15,142 bases of DNA, taken from contig JAQVLS010000017.1 of the NCBI GenBank assembly GCA_028704035.1, positions 1-15,142 of the forward strand. The letters run 5' to 3'. This document shows positions 14,127 through 15,142 of the stretch, piece after piece (within the stretch, counting starts at the first letter, position 1; each line of letters begins with the position of its first letter). Origin of the DNA: Desulfotomaculaceae bacterium (GTDB lineage Bacteria; Bacillota; Desulfotomaculia; Desulfotomaculales; Pelotomaculaceae). The notes beneath the pieces are model-generated. The model was not told the origin of the DNA, made no database searches, and saw only the letters and a list, made by a program, of their open reading frames with translations. The position numbers and the translations under genes are program-made.

Positions 14127-15142
14127 TCATGGGATAATTAGTGTCTGACCCGGATAGATCATATCCTTATCCGGAAGCTTGTTTAAATCAGCGATAGCTG
14201 TCTCAGTTGTCCGGTAACGTAAGGCTAGACCGTATAGTGTTTCACCCGGTCTTACTACATGTGTAGTATTGCTCGCGTCAGTCAGCAACCATACCTGGAC
14301 CGAACCGTCAGACGTACCCAGCCCCAGCAACCCTACACTGCTTAAAGCCAGGTCAGATACCGGTCTGCCGATCCTTACAGCCCAGTCCGGCGCAGCGCTT
14401 GCTGCCGGTGCTGCAAAACCGAAAAGAAAACCCTCTGGAGTTCCGGCAATAAGAGTATCCCGGTTTTCTCCGGCAATCATTCCGGCAATTAAAGCAGGCA
14501 CAAGACTGCCCAGGTTGTCGGAAGTCAAAATATTGGTCAGCTGATCGTTAATGCCAACTATTCTTAGCGCGCCGTCCCCGCCGCCCCAGGCAACCTCCCC
14601 GGCAACCGGTTCTCTAAGTTTGCCTGTCGTAAGTGATGTAACAGACGCCGGCAAATTTGGCTCAGCCGGTCCTTCTGCAAAACCTCTTTCGGTAAAGAGC
14701 AAAGTTAAACTACCGGAAGCGCTGTTATTTATATAAGCTGCCACAATCAGCGGCAAATTTTCCGCTCCCCTGTCCAGGACTGTCACTCTTTGAGACGGTC
14801 CCGGCAATATCCTTATAGCCAGTAATTCCAGCCTGACTTCTGTTGACGTTCCTTCCGGTTGCCTGTATATATAAAGCGCCTGCTTCCCTTCAGACGCCGC
14901 GATAACTTCTTCTCTGCCGTCACCGTCGATGTCGGCGATAGCAAGATCGATAAAAAGCGCGCCTGGTTCTGGTTCTGTTTCAAATATCCTGGCCAGCGTC
15001 CCTTCCCGCATCCCGAAAACAACAACTCTGTCTGCCAGACCTGCTACTATATACTGCGGCGGAGTTATCGCCAATCCCACCGCCAGACTTAGTATTTGTG
15101 CGCCCGCATCTGTAGCGCTGATAAGCCTGTATTCCGTGTTTG
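14127..15142 (-). CDS. FG-GAP-like repeat protein with C-terminal LysM domain (N-terminus outside window)
   Basis: The frame stays open to the right window edge, so only the last 337 residues are visible; a GTG at 15080 is internal. The visible part contains a calcium-binding-like repeat IDLAIADIDGDGREEVIAAS (DxDGDG at about residues 70-75) and several further segments of the pattern hydrophobic-A-G-D-G/E-x, consistent with a beta-propeller of FG-GAP/VCBS type. The last 45 residues are a LysM domain (HVVRPGETLYGLALRYRT, then LNKLPDKDMIYPGQTLIIP), which binds peptidoglycan. A surface or spore-envelope protein is likely, but any signal peptide is beyond the edge. It stops at TGA; the hisG promoter begins about 20 bases later. 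Confidence 0.82.
   Translation of the reverse strand, partial: NTEYRLISATDAGAQILSLAVGLAITPPQYIVAGLADRVVVFGMREGTLARIFETEPEPGALFIDLAIADIDGDGREEVIAASEGKQALYIYRQPEGTSTEVRLELLAIRILPGPSQRVTVLDRGAENLPLIVAAYINNSASGSLTLLFTERGFAEGPAEPNLPASVTSLTTGKLREPVAGEVAWGGGDGALRIVGINDQLTNILTSDNLGSLVPALIAGMIAGENRDTLIAGTPEGFLFGFAAPAASAAPDWAVRIGRPVSDLALSSVGLLGLGTSDGSVQVWLLTDASNTTHVVRPGETLYGLALRYRTTETAIADLNKLPDKDMIYPGQTLIIP

Noticed and set aside
14100..14129. TGA stop of the LysM protein as a selenocysteine codon
   Set aside because: The LysM domain is complete at the stop, and the bases beyond hold the hisG promoter, with no coding character.
1..15142. Insertion sequences, phage genes, CRISPR arrays
   Set aside because: No transposase, integrase or Cas-like frame and no regularly spaced direct repeats were seen.

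Overview
The window looks like chromosome from an anaerobic, endospore-forming Firmicute that decodes UGA as selenocysteine. A Peptococcaceae/Desulfotomaculum/Pelotomaculum-type clostridium is my guess. The grounds are a SpoVA spore operon, a YhcN-type lipoprotein, a selC tRNA, a heme/siroheme cluster of clostridial layout, a long-chain prenyl synthase, frequent TTG/GTG starts and purine-rich Shine-Dalgarno sites. The taxonomy is inference. I see no mobile element, phage gene or CRISPR array.

Layout. (1) 1-4860, all minus strand, read in the order prenyl diphosphate synthase, precorrin-2 dehydrogenase, glutamyl-tRNA reductase (hemA), porphobilinogen deaminase (hemC), and a SUMT/uroporphyrinogen-III synthase fusion cut by the left window edge. 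The genes overlap or nearly touch, so they probably form one operon. It makes uroporphyrinogen III from Glu-tRNA, diverts it to precorrin-2 and sirohydrochlorin/siroheme, and supplies a quinone side chain. (2) 4861-5480: a lone selenocysteine tRNA on the plus strand behind a near-consensus housekeeping promoter. (3) 5481-9226, minus strand: two DUF1657 genes, a DUF421 (YetF-like) membrane protein, spoVAC, spoVAD, spoVAE and a YhcN/YlaJ-type lipoprotein. This is the gene set of the mobile spoVA2mob heat-resistance operon of Bacillus, here with no transposon next to it. A protein-isoaspartate repair methyltransferase (pcm) lies just upstream in the same direction. (4) 10247-11020: lgt on the plus strand behind a leader with competing hairpins. 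(5) 11021-11477: an intergenic stretch with a doubtful small ORF, then a 37-residue Gly/Phe-rich peptide gene with its own terminator and a sigma-K-like promoter. (6) 11503-12876, minus strand: a DUF4912 protein and a thioredoxin-reductase-like flavoprotein that keeps its CxxC but has lost the NADPH-binding signatures. (7) 12877-13161: a candidate 40-residue cationic peptide and the hisG terminator. (8) hisG, long form, alone between a near-perfect sigma-A promoter and a terminator. (9) 14127 to the right edge: a protein with FG-GAP-like repeat sequence and a C-terminal LysM domain, whose N-terminus is outside the window.

The points most worth following are the spoVA2mob-like operon with DUF421 and DUF1657 as separate genes, the flavoprotein lacking NADPH motifs, the isolated selC, and the very small genes near 11.3 kb and 13.0 kb.
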